Part shown: positions 36,119-46,283 of the stretch, in pieces
How positions within the stretch are numbered: the stretch's first letter is position 1
Layout: each line of letters opens with the position of its first letter
Notes under the pieces: generated by a model
Databases searched by the model: none
What the model saw: only the letters and a program-made list of their open reading frames with translations
Told to the model about the DNA's origin: nothing
Source of the DNA: an uncultured Clostridia bacterium
GTDB taxonomy: Bacteria; Bacillota; Clostridia; Lachnospirales; CAG-274
DNA length: 64,000 nt
Direction: 5' to 3'
Assembly (NCBI GenBank): GCA_947624015.1
Contig: CANQIA010000001.1
Coordinates: 81,657 to 145,656 of the forward strand
Program-made: the position numbers and the translations under genes

Positions 36119-36147
36119 TAATGTGTTAAAAGCACTAAATATATTAA

Positions 36148-37188
<1,041 letters not shown>

Positions 37189-37200
37189 TACCCACATATC

Positions 37201-37238
37201 TCCCTTCCCTTTTTAGGGGAGGGAAGCCGCTTGGCGGC
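37201..37238. repeat. two intergenic hairpins between ilvC and cimA
   Basis: TCCCTTCCCT-TTTT-AGGGGAGGGA (10 bp, one G-T pair) followed by GCCGC-TTG-GCGGC. No long T tract follows, so it may be a processing or partial attenuation site or a dispersed palindromic element. A single copy is present in this window. Confidence 0.5.
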
Positions 37239-37253
37239 AGTGGGGTCATACAG

Positions 37254-38852
37254 GTGATTACTTTGAATAAAATAACCATTTTTGACTCAACATTGAGAGA
37301 CGGCGCCCAGGCTGAAGGCGTATCCTTCAGCGTAAAGGACAAAATAAAAATAGTAAAGGCTCTGGACAGACTGGGAGTAGGCTATATAGAGGCGGGCAAT
37401 CCCGGTTCCAATCCCAAGGATCTGGAGTTTTTTGAAAAGATAAAATCCGTAGCTCTTGACCATAGCAAGATAGTTGCCTTCGGCTCCACCAGAAGGCGCA
37501 ATATCTCTCCTGCCGAGGACGGGAATATACAGGCTCTTCTGAGTGCGGACACAGACGCCGTTGCCATATTCGGCAAGACATGGGATTTTCATGTTACGGA
37601 TATTATAGGCGCAACTCTCCATGAAAATATAGAAATGATATATGATACAATTTCATATTTAAAGGAACAGGGCAAGGAAGTCGTATTCGACGCCGAGCAT
37701 TTTTTCGACGGATATAAGAACAATAAGGAATATGCCATGAAATCTCTTGACGCTGCAGTACAGGCAGGCGCAGATTGTCTGTGCCTTTGCGATACCAACG
37801 GCGGCGCCTTTCCCGATGAGATATACTGCATAACCAAGGATGTGGCTGAGACATTTAATGTGATCGTAGGCATACACACTCATAACGACTGCGGTATGGC
37901 TGCCGCCAATTCCATAATGGCAGTTATGGCGGGAGCAACTCATGTGCAGGGTACGTTTACAGGCTTTGGCGAAAGATGCGGCAATGCGGGACTTTCCACC
38001 GTGATACCGGATCTGCAGATAAAGAAGGGCTATATTTGTATACCCGAGGAAAATATGAGCATGCTTACTCATACCGCAAGGGAAATAAGCGAAATAGCCA
38101 ATTTAAAGCTTTACGACAGAGAGCCTTTTGTAGGCAAGACGGCATTTGCCCATAAGGGCGGTATGCATGTTGACGGCGTATCAAAGGACAGCAGAAGCTT
38201 TGAGCATATAGATCCGTCGATAGTAGGAAATGAAAGAAAATTCCTTACAAGCGAGGTAGCGGGAAGGACCACTGTTCTTTCAAAGATACAGAAGATAGCT
38301 CCCTATATAGAGAAAAACTCCGAGGAAACGTCAAAGATAATAGACAAACTCAAAAAGCTGGAGTACGAGGGCTATCAATTCGAGGGCGCCGACGGCGCAT
38401 TCGAGCTTTTGATAAGAAAAGAATTGGGCAAGTACAAGCCCTTCTTCGAGCTTGAGACCTTTAAGATAATAGGGGAGCATCCGCCTCTTGCCCAAGGGCA
38501 GACGGCTGCTGCCATGATAAAGATAAAGGTAGATAACCAAAGCGAAATAACAGCCGCCGAGGGCGACGGTCCCGTAAATGCTCTTGACAAGGCTCTGAGG
38601 AAGGCTCTTGAGGTGTTTTATCCAAGCCTTGCCACAGTGCATCTTACAGACTATAAGGTAAGAGTGCTGGATTCCAACTCTGCCACCGCCTCTAAGGTGC
38701 GTGTGCTTATAGAGTCAAGCGACGGCAAGGACAGTTGGACTACCGTAGGCGTATCAAAGGACATTATAGAAGCCAGTTGGATAGCGCTTGTGGACTCAAT
38801 GGAATATAAGCTCATAAAAGATATAGAAGAAAAATACAGAAATTATTTATAG
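37254..38852 (+). CDS. cimA: (R)-citramalate synthase
   Basis: 532 residues, HMGL-like TIM barrel with FDSTLRDGAQAEGVSFS, EAGNPGSNPKD and IGIHTHNDCGMAAANS-type metal-binding His residues, followed by a C-terminal LeuA-type regulatory domain (about 400-530). The length and the DSTLRDGAQAEGVSF opening are those of the citramalate-synthase branch rather than LeuA. It condenses pyruvate and acetyl-CoA, opening a threonine-independent isoleucine route completed by LeuCD and LeuB encoded next. Start ambiguous: GTG at 37254, or TTG at 37263 with AGGTGAT five bases upstream. Confidence 0.92.
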   Translation: MITLNKITIFDSTLRDGAQAEGVSFSVKDKIKIVKALDRLGVGYIEAGNPGSNPKDLEFFEKIKSVALDHSKIVAFGSTRRRNISPAEDGNIQALLSADTDAVAIFGKTWDFHVTDIIGATLHENIEMIYDTISYLKEQGKEVVFDAEHFFDGYKNNKEYAMKSLDAAVQAGADCLCLCDTNGGAFPDEIYCITKDVAETFNVIVGIHTHNDCGMAAANSIMAVMAGATHVQGTFTGFGERCGNAGLSTVIPDLQIKKGYICIPEENMSMLTHTAREISEIANLKLYDREPFVGKTAFAHKGGMHVDGVSKDSRSFEHIDPSIVGNERKFLTSEVAGRTTVLSKIQKIAPYIEKNSEETSKIIDKLKKLEYEGYQFEGADGAFELLIRKELGKYKPFFELETFKIIGEHPPLAQGQTAAAMIKIKVDNQSEITAAEGDGPVNALDKALRKALEVFYPSLATVHLTDYKVRVLDSNSATASKVRVLIESSDGKDSWTTVGVSKDIIEASWIALVDSMEYKLIKDIEEKYRNYL

Positions 38853-38865
38853 GAGGACATAAACT

Positions 38866-40125
38866 ATGGGTATGACTATGACTCAGAAGATATTAGCCGC
38901 TCATGCAGGGCTTGATTCTGTGAAGGCAGGTCAGCTTATTGAAGCTAAGCTGGATCTTGTGCTGGGCAACGATGTTACCACTCCCGTTGCCGTTACCGAG
39001 TTTAACAAAATCGGCATAGACAAGGTCTTTGACAAGGAAAAGGTAACTATCGTGCCTGACCACTTTACTCCCAACAAGGATATAAAGTCAGCAGAGCATT
39101 GTAAGTATATAAGAGAATTTGCTCACGACAAGGATATAAAGAACTACTTTGAGGTAGGACAGATGGGTATAGAGCATTGTCTTCTTCCCGAATCAGGTCT
39201 TGTGGTATCAGGCGATGTTGTTATAGGCGCAGATTCTCACACCTGCACATACGGTGCCTTAGGCGCCTTCTCTACGGGCGTGGGTTCTACGGATATGGCA
39301 GTAGGTATGGCAAGAGGCGTTGCATGGTTCAAGGTGCCTTCCGCTCTTAAGTTCGTGCTTAAGAATAAGCCTGCAAAGTGGGTAAGCGGCAAGGATATAA
39401 TACTTCATATCATAGGTATGATAGGCGTTGACGGCGCTCTCTACAAGTCTATGGAATTTACAGGCGACGGCTTACAGTACCTTACTATGGACGACCGTTT
39501 CACGATCGCCAATATGGCTATTGAGGCAGGCGGCAAGAACGGTATTTTCCCCGTTGACGACAAGACTCTCGAATATGTAAAAGAGCATTCTCAGAAAACT
39601 CCCGTTGTATACGAGGCGGATCAAGACGCCGAGTACGATGCGGTATACGAGATAGATCTTTCTCAGTTAAGACCTACCGTAGCATTTCCTCATCTGCCCG
39701 AAAATACCAAAACCATTGACGAGGCTAAGGGTCTTGAGGTGGATCAGGTGGTTATAGGCTCATGTACAAACGGCAGGATAAGCGATATGAGGATCGCCGC
39801 AAGCATACTTAAGGGCAAGAAGATCGATCCAAGATTGAGAGTTATAATACTGCCGGGTACTCAGAAGATATGGCTGCAATGTGTAGAGGAGGGTCTTGCA
39901 AAGATATTTGTTGAGGCAGGCTGCGCCTTCTCAACTCCTACCTGCGGTCCTTGCTTAGGCGGTCATATGGGCATACTTGCCAAGGGAGAGAGAGCAGTAT
40001 CAACCACAAACAGAAACTTTATAGGTCGTATGGGTCATCCCGAGTCAGAGGTCTATCTTGCAAGCCCCGCAGTAGCTGCGGCAACTGCTATCACAGGCAA
40101 GATAACTGACCCCGAGGAAGTGTAA
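38866..40125 (+). CDS. leuC: 3-isopropylmalate/citramalate dehydratase large subunit
   Basis: 419 residues, the short bacterial/archaeal HacA-like class. Aconitase motifs: [33 protein letters not shown], and [13 protein letters not shown] with the three iron-sulfur cysteines. Isomerises isopropylmalate and, in the citramalate route, citramalate to methylmalate. Starts 13 bases after cimA with AGGAGG. Confidence 0.96.
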   Translation: MGMTMTQKILAAHAGLDSVKAGQLIEAKLDLVLGNDVTTPVAVTEFNKIGIDKVFDKEKVTIVPDHFTPNKDIKSAEHCKYIREFAHDKDIKNYFEVGQMGIEHCLLPESGLVVSGDVVIGADSHTCTYGALGAFSTGVGSTDMAVGMARGVAWFKVPSALKFVLKNKPAKWVSGKDIILHIIGMIGVDGALYKSMEFTGDGLQYLTMDDRFTIANMAIEAGGKNGIFPVDDKTLEYVKEHSQKTPVVYEADQDAEYDAVYEIDLSQLRPTVAFPHLPENTKTIDEAKGLEVDQVVIGSCTNGRISDMRIAASILKGKKIDPRLRVIILPGTQKIWLQCVEEGLAKIFVEAGCAFSTPTCGPCLGGHMGILAKGERAVSTTNRNFIGRMGHPESEVYLASPAVAAATAITGKITDPEEV

Positions 40126-40140
40126 AAGGAGGATTATTCA

Positions 40141-40647
40141 ATGAAAGCATGCGGAACAGTTTTTAAATACGGAGATAATATCGATACAGACGTTATCATC
40201 CCTGCAAGATATCTGAATTCCTCCGATCCCAAGGAGCTTGCAAAGCACTGTATGGAAGATGCCATACATTCAACAGTGAATTTTGTGGAAAATGTCAAGG
40301 ATGGGGATATAATAGTAGCCGAGAAGAATTTCGGCTGCGGCTCTTCAAGAGAGCATGCCCCTATTGCCATTAAGGCAAGCGGCATCTCCTGTGTTATTGC
40401 TAAGACATTTGCAAGGATATTCTACAGAAATGCTATAAATATCGGTCTGCCCATACTGGAGTGCGAAGAGGCTGCTAACAGCATAGAAATGGGCGATGAG
40501 GTAGAGGTAGACTTTGATACAGGCGTTATTACAAACAAGACAAAGAACGAGACCTATCAGGCTGAACCTTTCCCCGAGTTTATGCAGGAAATGTTCAAGG
40601 CAGGCGGTCTTATAGAGCAGACAAAGGTAAAATTAGGTATAAAATAA
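40141..40647 (+). CDS. leuD: 3-isopropylmalate/citramalate dehydratase small subunit
   Basis: 168 residues with the swivel-domain motifs [15 protein letters not shown] and [19 protein letters not shown], where the SSREH loop binds substrate. Forms the heterodimer with LeuC. AAGGAGG precedes its ATG. The 75 bases before leuB contain an imperfect hairpin (CCTTGCCC...GGGCAGG). Confidence 0.97.
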   Translation: MKACGTVFKYGDNIDTDVIIPARYLNSSDPKELAKHCMEDAIHSTVNFVENVKDGDIIVAEKNFGCGSSREHAPIAIKASGISCVIAKTFARIFYRNAINIGLPILECEEAANSIEMGDEVEVDFDTGVITNKTKNETYQAEPFPEFMQEMFKAGGLIEQTKVKLGIK

Positions 40648-40722
40648 TGTCCTTGCCCGTTTCAAATCGTTGTAAGGGCAGGTATACGATCAAAATATGA
40701 AAGCTTTAACGAGGTAAATAAA

Positions 40723-41793
40723 ATGAATTATAAAATTGCGGTAGTAGCAGGCGACGGCATAGGTCCGGAGGTAATGGAACAGAATATTGCCGTACTCAAT
40801 GCCATAGGTAAAAAATTTGGTCATACTTTTGAATACACTTACGTTTTAGGCGGCGGCTGCGCCATAGATAAGTACGGCGAGCCTTTGCCCCAGGAAACCA
40901 TTGACGTATGTAAGGCAAGCGATTCAGTGCTTTTAGGCGCCGTAGGCGGCTGGCAGTGGGATACGCTTCCCGGCGACAAGAGACCCGAAAGAGCTCTCCT
41001 TGGCTTAAGAGGCGCTTTGGGCTTATATGCCAATTTAAGACCGGCAACTCTTCACGACGCTTTAAAGGACGCTTGTCCTCTTAAGCCGGAGCTTGTGGCA
41101 GACGGCGTTGACATTATGGTGGTAAGAGAGCTTACAGGCGGTATGTATTTCGGCGAAAAGGGCAGAAAAATGACCGATATGGGCGAGGCTGCCTATGATG
41201 TGGAGCAGTATTCCGTAAAGGAAGTTGAGAGAATAACAAGAACTGCCTTTGAGATAGCAAGAAAGAGAAACAAGCATGTTACAAATGTAGATAAGCAGAA
41301 TGTACTGGAGTCTTCAAGACTTTGGAGAAGCGTTGTGCTTGAGGTAGCAAAGGACTATCCCGATGTAGAGCTTGATCATCTTTATGTTGACAATGCTTCT
41401 ATGCAGCTTATTATGCGTCCCACTACATTTGACGTTATCGTTACGGGCAATATCTTCGGCGATATTCTCTCCGATGAAGCGTCTCAGATGACAGGTTCAA
41501 TAGGTATGCTGCCTTCAGCAAGTCTCGGCGAGGGTACTCTCGGTATGTACGAGCCTGTACACGGCTCTGCTCCCGATATAGCAGGCAAGGATCTTGCCAA
41601 CCCCATAGCTACTATTCTTTCAGGCGCTATGATGCTTAAGTACAGCTTCGGCTTACTTGATGAGGCTAAGTGCATAGAGGACGCCGTTACAAAGGTTCTT
41701 GATTTAGGCTACAGAACAGGCGACATTATGAGCGAGGGTATGAAGCAGGTAGGCTGCAAGGAAATGGGCAAGCTTATTATCGAAAACCTTTAA
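40723..41793 (+). CDS. leuB: 3-isopropylmalate dehydrogenase
   Basis: 356 residues, beta-decarboxylating dehydrogenase. GDGIGPEVMEQ at the N-terminus, ALLGLRGALGLYANLRPA, VVRELTGGMYFGEKG, VDNASMQLIM, NIFGDILSDEASQMTGSIG and EPVHGSAPDIAGKDLANP are all present. In the citramalate route it yields 2-oxobutyrate. The last 36 coding bases before ENL are repeated exactly at 43635-43670, behind the SLH gene. Confidence 0.97.
   Translation: MNYKIAVVAGDGIGPEVMEQNIAVLNAIGKKFGHTFEYTYVLGGGCAIDKYGEPLPQETIDVCKASDSVLLGAVGGWQWDTLPGDKRPERALLGLRGALGLYANLRPATLHDALKDACPLKPELVADGVDIMVVRELTGGMYFGEKGRKMTDMGEAAYDVEQYSVKEVERITRTAFEIARKRNKHVTNVDKQNVLESSRLWRSVVLEVAKDYPDVELDHLYVDNASMQLIMRPTTFDVIVTGNIFGDILSDEASQMTGSIGMLPSASLGEGTLGMYEPVHGSAPDIAGKDLANPIATILSGAMMLKYSFGLLDEAKCIEDAVTKVLDLGYRTGDIMSEGMKQVGCKEMGKLIIENL
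41745..41780 (+). repeat. 36-bp direct repeat, copy 1 (leuB 3' end)
   Basis: Starts GCAGGTAGGCTGCAAGGAAA and ends AGCTTATTAT inside the leuB coding region. The identical 36 bases recur at 43635-43670; similarity continues weakly afterwards (AAAACCT shared). Confidence 0.9.
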
Positions 41794-41800
41794 TATATTT

Positions 41801-41826
41801 GCTTTCGGGGAGAGATCCCCGAAAGC
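41801..41826 (+). terminator. hairpin behind leuB
   Basis: GCTTTCGGGGA-GAGA-TCCCCGAAAGC, a perfect 11-bp stem followed by TTTAAAG. The T tract is short. It lies inside the segment bounded by the 36-bp repeats and may lower expression of the downstream genes. Confidence 0.65.
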
Positions 41827-41848
41827 TTTAAAGAAAAGGGAGGACACG

Positions 41849-43642
41849 ATGAAAAGATATATCGTACTTATGTTTATGTTGTTTATGTTTGCAAATAATG
41901 TTTACGCCTACGACCCACCTTCCGACTGGGCGTTGGACGATGTCAACAGGGCAAGAGAAGAGGGTCTTGTTCCGGATTTTCTTATGGACGGATATGGAAA
42001 TGCTACCATAAGACAGGAATTTTGCAAACTCTGCGCAAATACCCTGCGTGCATGGGGCATAACGGAAAAAGGCGAAACTGTCGTGACCTTTAACGACCTT
42101 ACAAATGATAACGATATAGATCCCGATATTCTTTTCTGCGCTTCTCTGGGTATAGTTTCCGGAACGGGAAACGGAAAATTTGAACCTACAAGGTTTATAA
42201 CAAGGCAGGAAGCGGCAAAAATGCTGTGCAATACCTATAAGGTACTTCTTGAAAGCCAAAACAAGGATATGGAATATGAACTTACATATCCCCATGTGTT
42301 TAAAGACGGCGACAAAATATCCCTCTGGGCAAGGAACGATATATATGCTATGTATCACTGCGGAGTTATGATGGGGGATACAAAGGGCAATTTTGACCCT
42401 TTGGGCAATTATACAAGAGAACAGTCTATATGCACATTTTTAAGACTGTACGACCTTAAAGACAACTATAATACCGTTCCCGAGTATTATGTTGTAGGCG
42501 ATTTTGAAAAAATTTTATGCTCGAACTATGACGGAAGCTGTTATATGGACATAGTAGGGCGTGATATTACCAAATACGATCCGGAATATATAAACAGCTA
42601 TTCTCAGCACTTTACATCCCAAGACCTTGGCTGCGTATATCCCATAGGGGAAAATTATATGCCTGTTCTGGCTTCCGCAGGTGCAGGCGTGGGCAGAGAA
42701 ATCATTATAGATAAAAACGGCGACGATGTTACTTCCGGTTCGGGGGTAACGGGTGTTATAAGTATAGACGGAGATACAGCCGCTGTTAGTGATTACGGAT
42801 ACAAATTGTATGACCTTAAGGCAAGAAAAATAATTTCTGTTGACGATACAGACTATATCAGCAATATAGGCTGCGGTATGTATTCGGCTTTATATGAAGA
42901 CAAAGAAGAAGGCGAGGGCGCTTTGTTTGCTTTTCTGGATAAAGACTTAAAGCCCATAACACCGAAAAAGTACAGGTACGTGGGTACAGCCCTTAACAAT
43001 ATGACCGTAGGCATTGACAAAAACGGTAATGCAGATATTGTAAACAACAAGGGCGATATCTTGAAAACATTTAAAATTGATCTGAAAACTTATAATATCA
43101 GCAGTATTTTCGGCACAAACGTTATCCTGGGAAACATAAAAACATCCCATTCGGAATTACTTCGTGTAGGCAGCGGAGAATATATTAAAAAATATGATAC
43201 TGTGGAATTTATGGATAACGGAGAGATCCGGGCAGACGGCGAAATACTTGATATAAACGGAAAGAAAAAATTCGACATTAAAGACAAGGGCTATGAGTTT
43301 GTTGTGCCTTCATATGCCTATGATAATTTTTGGTTCGGCTTTGACCCCAAAACAAATAAGTATGATGTTATAGATACAAAGGGAAATGTAATGGCGGAAG
43401 ATATCTGCGAAAGGTTTTTTGTTTCCGACGGCGGCGGTATCTTCTGCGGCAAGAAGAGCGATTACGAGCTTGTGATGTTTGATGCCTTTGGTAAGGAAAC
43501 AGGTACCGTAAAAACGGGTCACAGCATCGAGTCTTATTGTTTTATAAACGGACTTTTAAGAGTAACGTCAAATAATGGTATAAATACCTATTATTTTCCT
43601 AATGGAGAACAGGCATCTTTCATTAATGTTGAAGGCAGGTAG
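41849..43642 (+). CDS. SLH-domain surface protein with WG-like repeats
   Basis: 597 residues. Signal peptide MKRYIVLMFMLFMFANNVYA. Three SLH domains follow (about 24-70, 80-140 and 148-205: WALDDVNRAREEGLVPDFL, ASLGIVSGTGNGKFEPTRFI, ARNDIYAMYHCGVMMGDTKG), so the protein should bind cell-wall polymer. The rest is repetitive with IDKNGNADIVNNKGDI and YDVIDTKGNVMA units, resembling WG/KWG repeats. It interrupts a biosynthetic operon to which it has no evident link. Its last codons (GR-stop) are formed by the second copy of the leuB-derived 36-bp repeat. AAAGGGAGG precedes the start. Confidence 0.85.
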   Translation: MKRYIVLMFMLFMFANNVYAYDPPSDWALDDVNRAREEGLVPDFLMDGYGNATIRQEFCKLCANTLRAWGITEKGETVVTFNDLTNDNDIDPDILFCASLGIVSGTGNGKFEPTRFITRQEAAKMLCNTYKVLLESQNKDMEYELTYPHVFKDGDKISLWARNDIYAMYHCGVMMGDTKGNFDPLGNYTREQSICTFLRLYDLKDNYNTVPEYYVVGDFEKILCSNYDGSCYMDIVGRDITKYDPEYINSYSQHFTSQDLGCVYPIGENYMPVLASAGAGVGREIIIDKNGDDVTSGSGVTGVISIDGDTAAVSDYGYKLYDLKARKIISVDDTDYISNIGCGMYSALYEDKEEGEGALFAFLDKDLKPITPKKYRYVGTALNNMTVGIDKNGNADIVNNKGDILKTFKIDLKTYNISSIFGTNVILGNIKTSHSELLRVGSGEYIKKYDTVEFMDNGEIRADGEILDINGKKKFDIKDKGYEFVVPSYAYDNFWFGFDPKTNKYDVIDTKGNVMAEDICERFFVSDGGGIFCGKKSDYELVMFDAFGKETGTVKTGHSIESYCFINGLLRVTSNNGINTYYFPNGEQASFINVEGR

Positions 43643-43670
43643 GCTGCAAGGAAATGGGCAAGCTTATTAT
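43635..43670 (+). repeat. 36-bp direct repeat, copy 2
   Basis: Exact copy of leuB positions 41745-41780; it contains the stop codon of the SLH gene. In the leuB frame this copy would encode KEMGKLII and stop, so either copy could close a functional leuB. Confidence 0.9.
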
Positions 43671-43692
43671 TTAAAACCTGTGATAAATTGTT

Positions 43693-43725
43693 GCATACTG
43701 CCTTGCTTGCGTAATGGCAGTATGC
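43693..43725 (+). other. hairpin between the SLH and lipase genes
   Basis: GCATACTGCC, 13-base loop, GGCAGTATGC: a perfect 10-bp stem followed by TTATATT. Could be a weak terminator or a processing site. Confidence 0.5.
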
Positions 43726-43753
43726 TTATATTAAGGGCATTGGAGGAATAATT

Positions 43754-44572
43754 ATGAGCGATAGCTGTAAAACCTTGTATCCTGTGGTCATGATACACGG
43801 CATGGGCTTTCGGGATATGAAGCATATAAACTATTGGGGAAGGATACCCAAGGTTCTTGAAGAAAACGGCGCTGAGATATATTTCGGCAATCAGGACAGT
43901 AATGCCACAATAGAGAACAATGCTCTTAATATAAGAAAAACAATTAATGATATATTGGACAAGACAGGCGCTGAAAAGGTAAATATAATTGCTCATTCAA
44001 AGGGCGGGCTTGATGCAAGGTATATGATATCAAGACTTGATATGGCGGATAAGGTCGCCTCTCTTTCCACGATGAGTACACCCCACAACGGCTCAAAAAC
44101 CGTTGACAAACTCTTAAAATTACCGGATTTTTTAATTCGGATAGGCTCCTGTATTGCAGATATCTGGTTTAGGATACTCGGAGATAAAAGCCCCGAGACC
44201 TATAAGGTAATACATCAGTTTACAACGGATGAAGCGAAAAAATTCAATCTGTTGTGTCCCGACAGCGATAAGGTATATTATCAAAGCTTTGCTTTTGTAA
44301 TGAAAAATGCCTTCAGTGATATTTTTATGTTTATACCTTATCTGACAGTCAGGTTTTTCGAAGGCGAAAACGACGGTCTTTTATCTCCTCGGTCAGCCAA
44401 ATGGACAAATTTCAAGGGTGTGTTCAGAGGAAACGGCAGACGAGGGATATCCCACTGCGATGAGGTGGACTTACGAAGACGCAAATTTACCTCAAAGAAT
44501 GGAAACGGTATTTCCGATATAACGGATTTTTATAAAAATGTTGTAAAAGAGCTTAAATCAATGGGTTACTGA
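43754..44572 (+). CDS. alpha/beta-hydrolase, lipase-like
   Basis: 272 residues, no signal peptide. YPVVMIHGMGFRD gives the oxyanion HG motif, and IIAHSKGGLDARYM holds the nucleophile serine in a lipase box (A-H-S-K-G-G). ASLSTMSTPHNGS follows as in bacterial triacylglycerol lipases and PGAP1-like proteins. The acid is likely Asp in GENDGLLS and the base His in GRRGISHCDEVD. Substrate unknown. Located between the SLH gene and ilvD with GGAGG before the ATG; it probably rides on the amino-acid operon. Confidence 0.82.
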   Translation: MSDSCKTLYPVVMIHGMGFRDMKHINYWGRIPKVLEENGAEIYFGNQDSNATIENNALNIRKTINDILDKTGAEKVNIIAHSKGGLDARYMISRLDMADKVASLSTMSTPHNGSKTVDKLLKLPDFLIRIGSCIADIWFRILGDKSPETYKVIHQFTTDEAKKFNLLCPDSDKVYYQSFAFVMKNAFSDIFMFIPYLTVRFFEGENDGLLSPRSAKWTNFKGVFRGNGRRGISHCDEVDLRRRKFTSKNGNGISDITDFYKNVVKELKSMGY

Positions 44573-44610
44573 CAATAAAATTTTAATTAAGACTAGGAGG
44601 AAGGCAAAAA

Positions 44611-46269
44611 ATGATCAGCGACAGAGTTAAAAAAGGTCCCGATAAGACGCCCCACCGTTCTTTATTCAAGGCGATGGGTTATACAGATGAGGAACTGGCA
44701 AGACCTCTTATAGGCGTGGTCAATGCCCAGAATGAGATCATACCGGGTCACGTTCATCTTGACAATATTGCAAAGGCCGTTAAGGCAGGCATACTTGCCG
44801 CAGGCGGTACGCCCATAGAGGTACCCGCTATCGGCGTATGCGACGGTATAGCAATGGGTCATATTGGTATGCACTATTCTCTCCCTACAAGAGAGCTTAT
44901 TGCAGACAGTGTAGAGTGTCAGGCTATGGCGCACGGCTTTGACGGTCTTGTGCTTATACCAAATTGCGATAAGATAGTTCCCGGTATGCTTATGGCAGCC
45001 GCAAGGCTCAATATCCCTGCCATAGTGTGCAGCGGCGGTCCTATGCTGGCAGGTACCATGGGCTGCGAGAAGCTTTCTCTTTCAAAGACATTTGAGGCTG
45101 TAGGCGCCTATGAGGCAGGTCTTATAAGCAGAGAAAAGCTTAAGGAATACGAGGACAAGTCCTGTCCGAGCTGCGGCTCATGTTCAGGTATGTACACAGC
45201 CAATTCCATGAACTGTCTTTCAGAGGTAATAGGTATGGCTCTTCCCGGCAACGGCACTATCCCCGCTGTTTACGGCGACAGGATAGGTCTTGCAAAGCAT
45301 GCGGGTATGCAGATAATGAAGCTTGTTGAAAAGGACATAAAGCCGAGAGATATCATGAATGAAAAGGCATTTAAAAACGCTCTTACAATGGATATGGCGC
45401 TTGGCTGTTCAACCAACTCAATGCTTCATCTTCCCGCAATAGCTCACGAGGCAGGCGTAGAGATAAACCTTGATATAGCAAACGAAATAAGCTCAAAGAC
45501 CCCTAACCTTTGTCACCTTGCTCCCGCAGGTCCCAACTACATTGAGGAGCTTAACCTTGTAGGCGGTATCCCCGCAGTAATGGCGGAGATAAACAAGCTT
45601 GGCTTACTTGAGCTTGACAATCCTACAGTCACATTAAAGACCGTAGGCGAAAATATAGAGGGTATAGAGGGCGCTGACGGTACTGTCATAAGAAAGGTGG
45701 ACAACCCCTATTCTCCCACAGGCGGCATTGCAGTGTTAAGAGGCAATATTGCCAAGGACGGCTGCGTTGTCAAGAGAAGCGCAGTAGCTCCCGAAATGCT
45801 TAAGCACAGCGGACCTGCAAGAGTGTTTACTTCCGAGGAGGACGCTATTGCGGCTATATTCGGCGGCAAGATAGTAAAGGGCGATGTTGTTGTTATAACC
45901 TATGAGGGTCCCAAGGGCGGTCCCGGTATGAGAGAGATGCTTTCTCCCACGTCGGCTCTTGCGGGAATGAAACTCGATAAGGATGTGGCTCTTATTACAG
46001 ACGGTCGTTTTAGCGGTGCTTCAAGAGGCGCAAGCATAGGTCATGTATCTCCCGAGGCGGCTGCCGGCGGAAATATCGGACTTGTGCAGGAGGGCGATAT
46101 CATAGATATAGATATCAACGCAGGCAATATAAACGTACAGGTAAGCGATGAGGAGCTTGAGGAAAGAAGAAAGGCATGGGTCATCCCCGAGCCTAAGATA
46201 AGAACAGGCTACCTTTCAAGATATGCAAAGCTTGTAAGCTCAGCCGATAAGGGCGCCGTTCTGAATTAG
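44611..46269 (+). CDS. ilvD: dihydroxy-acid dehydratase
   Basis: 552 residues. Iron-sulfur/Mg motifs: [62 protein letters not shown] and [18 protein letters not shown]. Third common step of isoleucine and valine synthesis. Strong AGGAGGAAGG ribosome binding site. It resumes the ilv operon after the SLH and lipase genes. Confidence 0.98.
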   Translation: MISDRVKKGPDKTPHRSLFKAMGYTDEELARPLIGVVNAQNEIIPGHVHLDNIAKAVKAGILAAGGTPIEVPAIGVCDGIAMGHIGMHYSLPTRELIADSVECQAMAHGFDGLVLIPNCDKIVPGMLMAAARLNIPAIVCSGGPMLAGTMGCEKLSLSKTFEAVGAYEAGLISREKLKEYEDKSCPSCGSCSGMYTANSMNCLSEVIGMALPGNGTIPAVYGDRIGLAKHAGMQIMKLVEKDIKPRDIMNEKAFKNALTMDMALGCSTNSMLHLPAIAHEAGVEINLDIANEISSKTPNLCHLAPAGPNYIEELNLVGGIPAVMAEINKLGLLELDNPTVTLKTVGENIEGIEGADGTVIRKVDNPYSPTGGIAVLRGNIAKDGCVVKRSAVAPEMLKHSGPARVFTSEEDAIAAIFGGKIVKGDVVVITYEGPKGGPGMREMLSPTSALAGMKLDKDVALITDGRFSGASRGASIGHVSPEAAAGGNIGLVQEGDIIDIDINAGNINVQVSDEELEERRKAWVIPEPKIRTGYLSRYAKLVSSADKGAVLN

Positions 46270-46283
46270 GAAGGAGTAAATAA

